DNA of 5,167 nucleotides from contig URVR01000124.1 in NCBI GenBank assembly GCA_900551355.1, positions 1 through 5,167 of the forward strand, read 5' to 3'. The notes beneath the pieces were generated by a model that worked only from the letters and a program-made list of their open reading frames with translations, made no database searches and was not told the origin of the DNA. Position numbers and translations under genes: made by a program. This DNA comes from an uncultured Eubacteriales bacterium (GTDB lineage Bacteria; Bacillota; Clostridia; Oscillospirales; Oscillospiraceae). This document shows positions 5,131 through 5,167 of this stretch, piece after piece (within the stretch, counting starts at the first letter, position 1; each line of letters opens with the position of its first letter).

Positions 5131-5167
5131 CACATCTGACGCTGCCGACGATCGCATAAGTGTAGAT
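5119..5167 (-). other. Untrimmed Nextera P5-side adapter with i5 index (artefact)
   Basis: CTGTCTCTTATACACATCT (5119-5137) is the reverse complement of the Tn5 mosaic end. GACGCTGCCGACGA (5138-5151) is the Nextera read-1 adapter, TCGCATAA (5152-5159) fills the i5 index slot (from memory the reverse complement of S522), and GTGTAGAT (5160-5167) begins the P5 flow-cell sequence. Genomic sequence ends at 5118. A minus-strand reading frame that starts here yields the telltale peptide SAASDVYKRQ and is not a gene. Confidence 0.98.

Noticed and set aside
30..5137. Perfect 19-base inverted repeats at both ends (30-48 and 5119-5137) that look like transposon terminal repeats around a 5 kb element.
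   Set aside because: They are the Tn5 mosaic ends of Nextera adapters, flanked outside by adapter, index and flow-cell sequence, and no transposase lies between them.
1..5167. Signs of a defence system, biosynthetic cluster, prophage or CRISPR.
   Set aside because: All complete genes belong to common housekeeping or transporter families, with matching base composition and no repeats, integrases or RNA genes visible.

Overview
This is a GC-rich piece of a bacterial chromosome, most likely from a Gram-positive anaerobe of the Clostridia. A gut Oscillospiraceae-type organism is my best guess, from the protein style, the strong AGGAGG-like ribosome sites and the mltG/U32 neighbourhood; this is inference, not a search result. 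The genomic insert runs only from 49 to 5118. Both ends are untrimmed Illumina Nextera adapter with index sequence (1-48 and 5119-5167), so the window is a contig that stops in adapter, and anything predicted across those junctions is artificial.

Layout, left to right. Positions 49-181 hold the 3' end of a + strand membrane-protein gene with an acidic tail. A strong hairpin at 190-223 separates it from the convergent minus-strand genes. A three-gene minus-strand operon follows, transcribed right to left from a good sigma-A-type promoter at 3357-3385: tmk (dTMP kinase, 2646-3314), mltG (endolytic murein transglycosylase, 1448-2626) and a U32-family protein resembling the tRNA-hydroxylating TrhP/YrrO proteins (231-1448). 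The spacing is tight: 19 bases between tmk and mltG, and a one-base TGATG overlap between mltG and the U32 gene. Next is a separate minus-strand gene for a RarD-type EamA transporter (3447-4352), then a divergent + strand gene for a HAD-superfamily hydrolase (4477-5103).

The transporter and the HAD gene are separated by 124 bases. In it, two 17-base-spaced, extended -10 promoters point in opposite directions and share the same -10 bases (4419-4425). Only one polymerase could occupy that site at a time. This is the most interesting regulatory feature of the window.

Functionally these are housekeeping genes: dTTP supply, peptidoglycan strand termination, probable tRNA wobble-uridine modification, a transporter of unknown substrate and a small phosphatase. 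I see no mobile element, CRISPR array, RNA gene, defence cassette or biosynthetic cluster, and no evidence of a new multi-gene system. No gene-free stretch exceeds 300 bases. Points deserving a second look are the shared -10, an alanine in the Walker A motif of Tmk, changed residues in a conserved motif of MltG, and a mosaic-end-like 10-mer close to the right adapter.
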